This document shows, piece after piece, positions 56,447-64,000 of a stretch of 64,000 bases of DNA. The DNA is from Blastomonas fulva. Lineage in GTDB: Bacteria; Pseudomonadota; Alphaproteobacteria; Sphingomonadales; Sphingomonadaceae. The DNA lies in contig NZ_CP020083.1 in the NCBI RefSeq assembly GCF_003431825.1, positions 1,836,501-1,900,500 of the forward strand, read 5' to 3'. The notes under the pieces were generated by a model. It saw only the letters and a list, made by a program, of their open reading frames with translations, had not been told where the DNA came from and searched no databases. How positions within the stretch are numbered: position 1 is the stretch's first letter; every line of letters begins with the position of its first letter. A program made the position numbers and the translations under genes.

Positions 56447-59386
56447 ATGGCGATCTATCACTTCTCGGCCAAAGCCATCTCCCGCGCTGCAGGCTCGTCT
56501 GCGCTCGCGGCTGCGGCCTATCGCGCAGGCGAGAAGCTGCACGATGACCGGCTCGGGCGGACGCACGACTTCACCAACAAGGCCGGTGTCGTTCATAGCG
56601 AGGTCATGCTGCCCGAAGGGGCCAATGAGGACTGGTCCGACAGGGAAAAGCTCTGGAATGACGTTGAGGCTGCGGAGGTTCGCAAGGACGCCCAACTGGC
56701 CCGCGAGATCGAGTTTGCTCTGCCCCGCGAGATGACGCAGGCGCAGGCGATCGAGCTGGCGCGCGATTTTGTCAGAGCAGAGTTCGTCGATCGGGGCATG
56801 ATCGCCGATCTCAATATCCATTGGGATATTGGCGCAGATGGCGAGGCAAAGCCGCACGCGCATGTCATGCTGACAATGCGCGAGATCGTTGTCGGCGAAG
56901 ACGGCAGCGCGACGTTCGGCGCAAAGGTGCGTGACTGGAACCGCACCGAGCTGCTGACCCATTGGCGCGAAGCTTGGGCCACCCATGCCAACCAGCGCAT
57001 GGCTGAGCTGGATATCGATGCGCGGATCGATCATCGCTCGCTGGCAGCGCAGGGCATCGACCTGGAGCCTCAGTCCAAAATCGGCGCAGCAGCCTCACGC
57101 ATGGCGGGTGAAGGGCTTTCGCCCGAGCGGCTGGCAGAGCATGCCGACATTGCCCGATCGAACGGCGAGAAGATTATCGCCGATCCAAACATCGCATTGA
57201 ACGCAATCACACATCAGCAGGCGACGTTCACCACGCGCGACGTTGCGATGTTTGCCCACCGGCACAGCGCCGACAAGGAGCAGTTCGATGCAGTGATGTC
57301 GGCGGTGAAGAACGCGCCCGAGCTCATTGCCCTTGGCAAGGACGGCAAGGGCAACGACCGGTTCACGTCGCGCGATATGCTGGAGACCGAGCAGCGGCTT
57401 GAGCGTGCGACGATCCGGCTCGAAGCACGGCGCAGCCATACTGTTCCTGATCGCTATCGCGAGCTGGCACTGGCCAATGCAGCTTCTCGCGGAATGGACC
57501 TGTCCGCCGAGCAGCGCGGCGCGCTGGAGCATGTCACATCGGCAAAGGGCGTCAGCAATGTCATCGGATATGCCGGAACGGGGAAAAGCGCGATGCTGGG
57601 TGTGGCGCGCGAGGCATGGGAGCGTGCTGGCTATACGGTGCAGGGTGCAGCACTCTCTGGCATTGCAGCCGAAGGCCTGGAGCATGGCTCGCGCATCCCG
57701 TCGCGCACGCTTGCCAGTCTGGAGCACCAATGGGGGCAGGGCAGGGAGCAGCTCACCAGCAAGCATATCCTCGTCATTGACGAGGCTGGGATGCTCGGCA
57801 CCCGGCAGATGGAGCGCGTCGTATCGCATGCACAGCAGCATGGCGCGAAAGTTGTCATGGTCGGCGATCCGCAGCAGCTGCAGGCGATCGAGGCAGGCTC
57901 TGCGTTCCGGGCTGCTGCCGAGCGGCATGGCGCTGTCGAGATCGCGTCGATCCGGCGGCAGCATATCGACTGGCAGCGCGAGGCGACGCGCGAGCTTGCC
58001 ACGGGCAGGACCGGTGTGGCGCTTGGCCGGTATGAGGAAGCAGGACATGTCCATATCGCCGAGACGCGCCAGGCTGCAAGGGCCGACCTTGTCGATGCCT
58101 GGGATCGCGACAGGCAGGCAAAGCCGGATACCAGCCGGATCATCCTCACGCATACCAATGACGAGGTCCGGGCGCTCAACGAGGCTGTGCGCGAGAAGGT
58201 TCGCGCCAGCGGTGACCTTGGCGAGGACGTTGCGCTGAAGGTCGAGCGCGGTGCGCGGCAGTTTGCCGATGGAGACCGGGTCATGTTCCTGAAGAACGAA
58301 CGCTCGCTGGGCGTGAAGAACGGATCGCTCGGCACCGTCGACAGCGTCAGCGCTTTGCGAATGTCGGTGAAGCTTGACGATGGAAAAGCCGTGGCGTTCG
58401 ACCTCAAGGACTATGCGCATCTCGATCATGGCTATGCTGCCACGATCCACAAGGCTCAGGGCATGACGGTTGACCAGGTCAAGCTGCTGGCGACGCCTGG
58501 CATGGACAGCCATGGGGCTTATGTCGCTTTGTCGCGCCACCGCACTCAGGTGGATCTGCATTATGGGAAGGACGACTTTGCTGATCGCAAGGCGCTGGTC
58601 CGGACACTCAGCCGCGAGCGGGGCAAGGACATGGCCAGCGATTACGCGCGGGAGCCGGAGAAGACCGCTGAGGTCTCCGGACAGCAGCTTGAGGCTCGCG
58701 CTGGTTTGAAGGTCAGCCGCAGTGGCCATCTGGCCGATCTGCTCAAGGGCGCACCCACGGCGACACAGCGCGAACCGACCGCGCAGGCAAGGATGAAAGT
58801 CGTATTGCCGCAACAGGCAAACGACAAACAAGCATTCGACAGGGCCGTGCAGCGTTTCGCGCGTGTCGCGCAGGACATTGTCGCCATGCGCGACAAGGGG
58901 CTTCAGCCGCTGGCATCGCACCGGACCGCGCTGAACAAAGCCGGTTCTGAACTTAATGCGCTGAGGCCGGACAGTTTTGGCGATTTGCGCAAGGCCGTGA
59001 ACCGCGATCTGAGCCTGATCGGCGAAGCGGTGAAGGGCCGTACCGATCGCGCGATCCAGGCGATGGAGCAGCAGGCGCGGTTGCGCATCGAGGCGCAGCG
59101 CATTGCGGCTGCCAATGAGCGGCGGGCCGATGGGTTTGTCGATCAGTGGCAGCGGCAGTCTGAGCAATACCGGGCACTTCGCAAGAGCGGCAGCACGTCG
59201 GCTTCTGACAAGGTCCGGGCCTCGCTTGTCGACATGGCCAAAGGGCTTGAGCGCGATCCTCAGCTTGAGTCGGTGCTGGCGGCTCGACGCCCACAGCTGG
59301 GGCTGGACGCCATGAGCACGAAACCGCTGTCTCAGGACCTCCAGAAATCGCTCGGTCTCTCGCGTGGCCTCGGCATCGGGATGTAA
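56447..59386 (+). CDS. traA: Ti-type conjugative relaxase-helicase TraA
   Basis: A 979-residue MobQ/TraA relaxase. The N-terminal MobA/MobL domain starts AIYHFSAKAISRAAGSSALA (catalytic Tyr in AAYRAG), with the metal His triad in HWDIGADGEAKPHAHVM. The C-terminal part is a RecD/TraI-type helicase: Walker A GYAGTGKSAM (about residue 375), Walker B LVIDEAGML (about 442) and GYAATIHKAQGMT. ATG 56447 is chosen as the family start, nine bases after a Met at 56438. It nicks and unwinds DNA at the adjacent oriT. A 1025-codon antisense frame here is only a GC shadow. Confidence 0.95.
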   Translation: MAIYHFSAKAISRAAGSSALAAAAYRAGEKLHDDRLGRTHDFTNKAGVVHSEVMLPEGANEDWSDREKLWNDVEAAEVRKDAQLAREIEFALPREMTQAQAIELARDFVRAEFVDRGMIADLNIHWDIGADGEAKPHAHVMLTMREIVVGEDGSATFGAKVRDWNRTELLTHWREAWATHANQRMAELDIDARIDHRSLAAQGIDLEPQSKIGAAASRMAGEGLSPERLAEHADIARSNGEKIIADPNIALNAITHQQATFTTRDVAMFAHRHSADKEQFDAVMSAVKNAPELIALGKDGKGNDRFTSRDMLETEQRLERATIRLEARRSHTVPDRYRELALANAASRGMDLSAEQRGALEHVTSAKGVSNVIGYAGTGKSAMLGVAREAWERAGYTVQGAALSGIAAEGLEHGSRIPSRTLASLEHQWGQGREQLTSKHILVIDEAGMLGTRQMERVVSHAQQHGAKVVMVGDPQQLQAIEAGSAFRAAAERHGAVEIASIRRQHIDWQREATRELATGRTGVALGRYEEAGHVHIAETRQAARADLVDAWDRDRQAKPDTSRIILTHTNDEVRALNEAVREKVRASGDLGEDVALKVERGARQFADGDRVMFLKNERSLGVKNGSLGTVDSVSALRMSVKLDDGKAVAFDLKDYAHLDHGYAATIHKAQGMTVDQVKLLATPGMDSHGAYVALSRHRTQVDLHYGKDDFADRKALVRTLSRERGKDMASDYAREPEKTAEVSGQQLEARAGLKVSRSGHLADLLKGAPTATQREPTAQARMKVVLPQQANDKQAFDRAVQRFARVAQDIVAMRDKGLQPLASHRTALNKAGSELNALRPDSFGDLRKAVNRDLSLIGEAVKGRTDRAIQAMEQQARLRIEAQRIAAANERRADGFVDQWQRQSEQYRALRKSGSTSASDKVRASLVDMAKGLERDPQLESVLAARRPQLGLDAMSTKPLSQDLQKSLGLSRGLGIGM

Positions 59387-59395
59387 CCATGCGGG

Positions 59396-60103
59396 ATGGA
59401 CGATTCTCTTCTTGATCCTTCCCCCGAAGAAATCCCGCTCGAGTTGGCGCTGGACGCTGTAGCTCGTCGGCTCGCGGGCGTCACGGCTGCGGTCGATGGG
59501 TTTGCTGAGCGGCAGCAGGATCTGCTTGGGCGCGATTACAGCGAAGACCTCGCCTTGATCCATCAGAGCTGCGAAGACCTGCGTAAGACGATCGATGCGT
59601 TGGCGCAGAAGCCCGCGCTGGTGCTGACTCCCGAGATGATTGGTCGCCAGATTGAGGCGGCGGGGCTGCGGACTCGCAAGGAGGCCGATGTGGCCATGGC
59701 GGCTGCTCAGAACAATCTTCAGAATGTGGTCAGCGCGCTCGCCAAGATGACGGGTTCGGCGCGAACGGTGCGGCAGCAGAACCAATGGCTTGCATGGGCT
59801 GCTGGCCTGGCTTTGATATTGGGCTGGGCTGGCGAAAGCATCATCCCGCCAGCGATCGATTGGATCGTGCCAGAAGCCTGGCAGTGGCCTGAGAAGCGGG
59901 CCGAATCTGCATTGCGCCGTCGCGGCTGGGAGGCGGGGGAGAGGCTGCTCTCGATGAACGATCCGGAGCGCTGGAAGGCTATCCAGGCTGCGGCGCGAAT
60001 GTCGGACGCCAACAGCCACGCGATCGCGAAATGCGCTAGCCGTGCGGCAGAGCAGAGGCTGAAAAGCGTCGGTTGCTCGATCGAGGTCAGTGCCACGGAT
60101 TGA
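59396..60103 (+). CDS. DUF6118-like membrane protein of the tra module
   Basis: A 235-residue protein with a helical N-terminus (ELALDAVARRLAGVTAAVDG), a central amphipathic region and one transmembrane helix (about residues 134-152, WLAWAAGLALILGWAGESII). It follows traA by 9 bp. DUF6118-type proteins accompany traA on Ti-type elements of sphingomonads; their role in transfer is not known. Confidence 0.75.
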   Translation: MDDSLLDPSPEEIPLELALDAVARRLAGVTAAVDGFAERQQDLLGRDYSEDLALIHQSCEDLRKTIDALAQKPALVLTPEMIGRQIEAAGLRTRKEADVAMAAAQNNLQNVVSALAKMTGSARTVRQQNQWLAWAAGLALILGWAGESIIPPAIDWIVPEAWQWPEKRAESALRRRGWEAGERLLSMNDPERWKAIQAAARMSDANSHAIAKCASRAAEQRLKSVGCSIEVSATD

Positions 60104-60524
60104 TCGGCGGCCCCAATGCATCGAGAATTTTCCGATGTTCAATGCGGATAACCGTCCGGCAACCGACCCCAAGGACTAGGTTTGGGACAACCCGGCCGTA
60201 CAGCGCTGCGACTGTGACCGTGCGGCTACGCCAAAACCGGCCGTTCGCCAGGCTGCGCAGGCCCTCACTCCTATGTTGAGGTTTGCGGACGATGGCGACT
60301 GTTCGGAATGCATCGCAACTCCACTGCAAGCCGCCGTTCCCGCTAGGGATCTGCAGCCGGGGGTTGTTAGTAACAATGGAGGCGTGTTGCCTTAGACTTC
60401 TGCGTTTAAGCACAGCGAGAATGCGCGTACATAAGCCTTCAGCGCACTCCTAACCGCAGATGTTGATGATATTGCCCGTTGGTTCCCTCCACCGAAATCG
60501 CGACCATGCTGCTCGCGACTGCAA
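60104..60524. other. 421-bp gap without a recognisable gene
   Basis: No frame with a family pattern and no RNA gene. It separates the traA operon from the convergent 760-residue membrane gene, and should contain both terminators; no clear stem with T-run was found. Confidence 0.5.
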
Positions 60525-62807
60525 TCAAAAGATTGACCCCGCGGGCTCGTCCTTTGTTCCGGGCGACAGGATATTGGCCATTTCAGTTAAGAGCAGGCGG
60601 GTTGCCGCGTTATCTCCGCTGCTAAGCAATTGCTTGACCCGGTCAATCTCAAACTCCCGTTGACTAACCTCATTTGCAGCCTCGCGCAAACAGCGAGCGG
60701 CTCGGTCCCGCATTTTCTGACTGGGTGCGTCTGCAAGCGTAAGTTTCGTCGAAAGCCGACCCTTCAACATCGTCGCATCCTTGCCGTCGCCCGACGTTAA
60801 GGCCAACCCGGCGAGCGCGAGGAGCCACTGACCCAGTGTGTCCCACCCGGTATGATGTTTCCCGGCCTCAAGCGCCCAATTGAACATGATACGTTCGACC
60901 GCCTGGTAGGTCTCTTCCTCACCAAGTCTGCGACACCGAAGAGCCAGATCAGTCATGTTGCCTCGGTGCGACCATCCCTCGACAAACTTGACAGATTCCA
61001 CATCGGCCGGAATCCACGACAGAGTGCTTGCCAGCCAACGCGCATGCTTTCGCAACTCGCCGCGCGCATGCTCGCGGGCGGCGGGTGCCGCAGCAACGAA
61101 CAGCAGCACCTCGCTGACTTGGGCGATCCAATGGGCGATGTCGAAAAAGAACGGCGACCTTTTCTCTACCGAAAGGAGGAGAAGGTCCTTCTGCGAACCG
61201 GAGAGACCATCCGCCCATATCTCAAGGTGGTCGATGACTCGGGAGGCCAGAGCGTCACCTGCCTCCCTCTGTGCTAGCGCGTTACCCAGTTGGGTCAACG
61301 TGCTGCACAAGCTGGTATGAGTCGTCACCGAGTAGTAGGGGGCGAGGTAGGTTGCGTGTCCGCCGAGTATGGCATCGGGCATTCGCAGGAATGTTTGTGC
61401 AACAGACGACACCGACTCTCGTAGCTGGCGGAGGGCAAATCCGGGATCGTGTTCCTCACTGCGAAGCATCTTCAGCGTAAGGTCACGCAATTCCTCCATC
61501 GCCACCAGAGTGATTGGTTTCTGGTCCGGCTTGATCGCCCCGAAGCATCCGATCGCAGCAATTTTCTTGATGAGAGACACAGTCTCCTGCGAGGCTGATG
61601 CCTGAACAAAATAACTGCTGCTGCGGCCCATCGCTTGCAATCCGCGCATCACCGTATCGGTGAGCCCGGACGGCAAGACCGCCTCGATAGCGCTCTCGAG
61701 GTAGCCCGCCGCCAACAGAGCGTGGAATTTGCTGTCGTGATCGTTGGCGTATCCGATCTGGCAAAGAACATTCACCAAAGCGGCCATCGTGTTGAAAATT
61801 TGCTCCAACTGAAGTTCATCGCGCCGCGTCAGCGCGACCGCACTAAGCCGTCTCAGATTTTCCAGCGTTTCGCTGAACACGCCGTCAGCCACTAGCGGGT
61901 TGTCGATCAGGAGCTGGTTGGAAAAGAAGGTCCGGCCTTTGATCTGCACGTAGGCGGCATTGAGATTGATGATCATAGACAGTGCCGCCGCCGACACCTC
62001 CAGGTCGCCATGTTCTCCCGCACGTCGCGCATAGGCAGCCGCCTGGCCGACAGTGGTTTTGACACCGACTGTCCAATTCGGATTCGCTTGTAGGACGGTG
62101 GCACGGCGCGTGTCGAATTTGCTTTCGATGCGGCGTGCCGGAGGATCTTGTTTGAGCTCAACGAGCGTTGACATCGTATCAAGGCGACGACTCGTTCGGT
62201 GAAGATCCCGCGCCATGCGCGAATAGATCAGTTCCAACTGCTGGATCGGGTCGATGAGCAGCAGAGATCGCCGGTAGGCGAAGTATAAAAGGCGTAAGTT
62301 CAATAGAAGCGCCAAAATTCCGACCAGGACGATGGTTGCTAGATGGCCCGCATCAGCGACCAGCGACAATGCCGTCCCCGCGATCGCGAGAAGCAAAGAT
62401 GCGGCAACGGATGCGATCAACTTTCTGTCAGAACTGAAGTGTCGAAACAGACCGTGGGGTAACCTCTCCACATTCACTTGCAACGCGAACAGGATAAATG
62501 AGGCGGCGATAGCGGTAGCCCCGATCATCGCGGCGCCGATGGTGCTTACGAGGCCGCGCAGGGCGACTGCTCCCGCTGGATCAGGCAGGTCGCCCAGCCA
62601 TGTCTGCAAGGGCCTCCAAACCAATAGGCTGAGTACCACCGCTAAAGCCCAAACGATTGACTCGATCTTGCTGGCGTGCTGTTGCCAGCGAGCGGAAAGC
62701 CAATAGACTGTCATCGCGGCTCGGTGGCTGAAGAACAGACGTCGCCGCACGAGCGCCTTTCGCACTTTCTCAGGAAGGCTGAACGGGATTCCAAAAAAAC
62801 GGACCAT
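60525..62807 (-). CDS. large multi-pass membrane protein of unknown function
   Basis: A 760-residue protein. The N-terminal 190 residues hold about five membrane helices: SIVWALAVVLSLLVW, STIGAAMIGATAIAASFILF, LIASVAASLLLAIAG and ILALLLNLRLLYFAY; the segment FALQVNVERLPHGLFRHF loosely resembles DUF2254 membrane proteins. The remaining 570 residues are predicted soluble and helical, with no catalytic motif that I can see. It is at the far end of the island, alone and convergent with the tra module. Candidate defence or stress protein; not proven. Confidence 0.6.
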   Translation of the reverse strand: MVRFFGIPFSLPEKVRKALVRRRLFFSHRAAMTVYWLSARWQQHASKIESIVWALAVVLSLLVWRPLQTWLGDLPDPAGAVALRGLVSTIGAAMIGATAIAASFILFALQVNVERLPHGLFRHFSSDRKLIASVAASLLLAIAGTALSLVADAGHLATIVLVGILALLLNLRLLYFAYRRSLLLIDPIQQLELIYSRMARDLHRTSRRLDTMSTLVELKQDPPARRIESKFDTRRATVLQANPNWTVGVKTTVGQAAAYARRAGEHGDLEVSAAALSMIINLNAAYVQIKGRTFFSNQLLIDNPLVADGVFSETLENLRRLSAVALTRRDELQLEQIFNTMAALVNVLCQIGYANDHDSKFHALLAAGYLESAIEAVLPSGLTDTVMRGLQAMGRSSSYFVQASASQETVSLIKKIAAIGCFGAIKPDQKPITLVAMEELRDLTLKMLRSEEHDPGFALRQLRESVSSVAQTFLRMPDAILGGHATYLAPYYSVTTHTSLCSTLTQLGNALAQREAGDALASRVIDHLEIWADGLSGSQKDLLLLSVEKRSPFFFDIAHWIAQVSEVLLFVAAAPAAREHARGELRKHARWLASTLSWIPADVESVKFVEGWSHRGNMTDLALRCRRLGEEETYQAVERIMFNWALEAGKHHTGWDTLGQWLLALAGLALTSGDGKDATMLKGRLSTKLTLADAPSQKMRDRAARCLREAANEVSQREFEIDRVKQLLSSGDNAATRLLLTEMANILSPGTKDEPAGSIF

Positions 62808-63242
62808 GCGGTTGATCTACAGCATTGATCGAATATCTGCAGCCGCCGAATGTACGTCAGCTTTCAACAGGGCGATTAATGCTCGCGAAAAATCGGTTTG
62901 TCAGCGTTCGTCGGAGACGGATAGCGACTACTTTTTAGGCTGGCGCTGTCCCAAGTCCCCAATGAGCCCGGAATGACGTGTATCGGCGTAAGCTGATACT
63001 CTCAGTACCGCGAGTGAACGGCGTCATTTGGGTCGAAATATGACAGTCGATCCCCGAGCTTTCGGACACCAACATGGTGAAACGGCCCTGCGTAGCTGGT
63101 GGCAACCCGTCGGCAGATCGTCAAAACACATCCGGTCTCGCATTGCATCTCGCGGGAGCGCAGCGAAAGAGGGACGAAAATGTGGGACTGAGTTGGCTGG
63201 GATACAAAAAAATGCGCGTTTGCGTCACTTTTTCTAGTTGAA
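62808..63242. other. island right border, no gene seen
   Basis: A 435-bp stretch between the membrane protein and the 3' end of tRNA-Ala with no supported gene. It may hold an attachment remnant of the island. I did not find the tRNA-Gly 3' end sequence repeated here. Confidence 0.5.
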
Positions 63243-63318
63243 TGGTGGAGCCTAGCGGGATCGAACCGCTGACCTCTACACTGCCAGTGTAGCGCTCTCC
63301 CAGCTGAGCTAAGGCCCC
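63243..63318 (-). tRNA. tRNA-Ala (GGC), with encoded CCA
   Basis: On the minus strand: acceptor GGGGCCT pairs with AGGCTCC, D-arm region AGCTCAGCTGGGAGAGCG, anticodon stem-loop CTACA-CTGGCAG-TGTAG (anticodon GGC) and T-arm CAGCGGTTCGATCCCGCT; CCA is encoded (63243-63245). Its 3' end faces the island, mirroring tRNA-Gly on the other side. Confidence 0.95.
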
Positions 63319-63437
63319 ATATGCGCCGGGGAAAAGTCACTCCGGCGCTGAGAAGGACAGCCCTTTAGTCGAGCCGTCCGGTGGTGGCAAGGGGCAAAAC
63401 GCTGCCCCCGCCACCTAAAGTTCGCGAACCGGAAACC

Positions 63438-63752
63438 TCAGCTTTCTTCGTCCTTGTCGTCGGCTGCTGCGACGCCCAGGTCGTCATCGCCGCCCAGGTC
63501 GACATCGTTGTCCGGCGAATCGCCGTCCTCGTCGATGTCCAGATCCTCATCGGCAAGATCCACGTCCTCCTTCTCGATGACCTTCTTCTTTTCTTCCTCG
63601 AAGGGCAGCGGCTGCTTGGACTTGAGCACGGGCTCGGGGGTCCAGCTGTTTCCGCAGTTGATGCAGGATACAGGGTCGTCCTTGCCAAGGTCATAAAAGC
63701 GGGTGCCGCATTTCGGGCAGCTGTGCTTGGCGCCCCATTCAGGCTTGATCAT
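63438..63752 (-). CDS. FYDLN-acid zinc-ribbon protein (TIGR02300 family)
   Basis: A 104-residue protein with a four-cysteine zinc ribbon (CPKCG and CINCG) around the family hallmark RFYDLGKDDP, then a very acidic Asp/Glu-rich tail (VDLADEDLDIDEDGD). The family is conserved in alphaproteobacteria next to aroA, as here. Its function is unknown. The start at 63752 is the family MIKPEWG; longer upstream frames are not supported. Confidence 0.92.
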   Translation of the reverse strand: MIKPEWGAKHSCPKCGTRFYDLGKDDPVSCINCGNSWTPEPVLKSKQPLPFEEEKKKVIEKEDVDLADEDLDIDEDGDSPDNDVDLGGDDDLGVAAADDKDEES

Positions 63753-63939
63753 GAATAATGCCTCAGGTTCAATAACATCATAGATGTAAGGAGAAGGTTG
63801 CATATTTCCAGCCCGCAGCGCGGGTGCGCCGCAACAGGAAAATCGGCGTGCGCCTTGCCATAGCTTTATGCCGCTGTCAAAAGCTGCGTCGCAATTCACC
63901 TCTGGCAGCCCCATGCCCAACCGGAATTTGTTTCATCCC

Positions 63940-64000
63940 ATGGCCCATTCAGCAGACCAGGCACCGGTCCCGCGCCGTTTCGCGCGATCCGGGCCGCTCA
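63940..64000 (+). CDS. aroA: 5' end of 3-phosphoshikimate 1-carboxyvinyltransferase
   Basis: The window ends 20 codons into this gene. MAHSADQAPVPRRFARSGPL matches the start of alphaproteobacterial EPSP synthase, which continues LxGxVxVPGDKS. It is divergent from the FYDLN-acid gene, the usual neighbour. A Met at 63913 would add nine residues. Too short for certainty. Confidence 0.65.
   Translation, partial: MAHSADQAPVPRRFARSGPL

Noticed and set aside
57095-60172. 1025-codon minus-strand frame opposite traA
   Set aside because: Antisense to an intact relaxase-helicase and without any family motif; low-complexity composition.
33643-63242. A second tRNA-Gly 3' end as the right attachment site
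   Set aside because: I looked for the TTCGATTCCCTCTACCCGC segment and found no further copy in the island; only a visual search was possible.

Overview
The window looks like chromosome of a GC-rich alphaproteobacterium of the Sphingomonadales that carries out aerobic anoxygenic photosynthesis. The evidence is the bchXYZ-pufBALMC photosynthesis block, the UvrB, SMC, DciA, MutY and NudC set, and the FYDLN-acid gene next to a probable aroA start. A Blastomonas-like or erythrobacter-like lineage is an inference; nothing here fixes the genus.

Layout. 1-7.2 kb is the end of a photosynthesis gene cluster: chlorophyllide a reductase (bchX end, bchY, bchZ), then the LH1 antenna and reaction centre (pufB, pufA, pufL, pufM, pufC), closed by a strong terminator. 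7.2-33.5 kb is mostly housekeeping: an M20 amidohydrolase, two serine hydrolases, uvrB, a higBA toxin-antitoxin pair, an exported katG, AsmA, a GAF/PAS adenylate cyclase, smc with two DsbA-like proteins and dciA, mutY and nudC. Two foreign-looking items sit inside this core: an A/T-richer, divergent class III nucleotide cyclase homologue (20.0-21.2 kb) and a scar that fuses BrnT-like and BrnA-like sequence directly after smc.

33.6-63.2 kb is an accessory island lying between two tRNA genes whose 3' ends both face inward (tRNA-Gly at 33.57 kb and tRNA-Ala at 63.32 kb). It starts with a P4-type integrase beside tRNA-Gly. It is a mosaic: an IS1182-like element with an amber-interrupted transposase; a membrane-anchored SUKH immunity-like protein; small redox genes (two SDRs, a GlcG-like heme-binding protein, a SnoaL-like protein, an AraC regulator); an IS91-like element with its own tyrosine recombinase; an IS66 remnant; and an A/T-rich VirD4-like coupling protein with an unknown coiled-coil partner, abutting a truncated ycaQ-like gene. 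A Crp/Fnr regulator, an SDR and a Baeyer-Villiger-type monooxygenase follow.

52.7-60.1 kb is a mobilisation module: an AlpA-like regulator, an ArdC-like antirestriction protein, a sigma-region-4-like protein, a one-chain MNT-HEPN protein, traD, traC, a probable oriT, a TraA relaxase-helicase and a DUF6118-like membrane protein. No TraG and no mating-pair genes are present, so the element is probably mobilisable or decayed rather than self-transmissible. A 760-residue multi-pass membrane protein of unknown role ends the island. Core genes resume at tRNA-Ala, the FYDLN-acid protein and the start of aroA.
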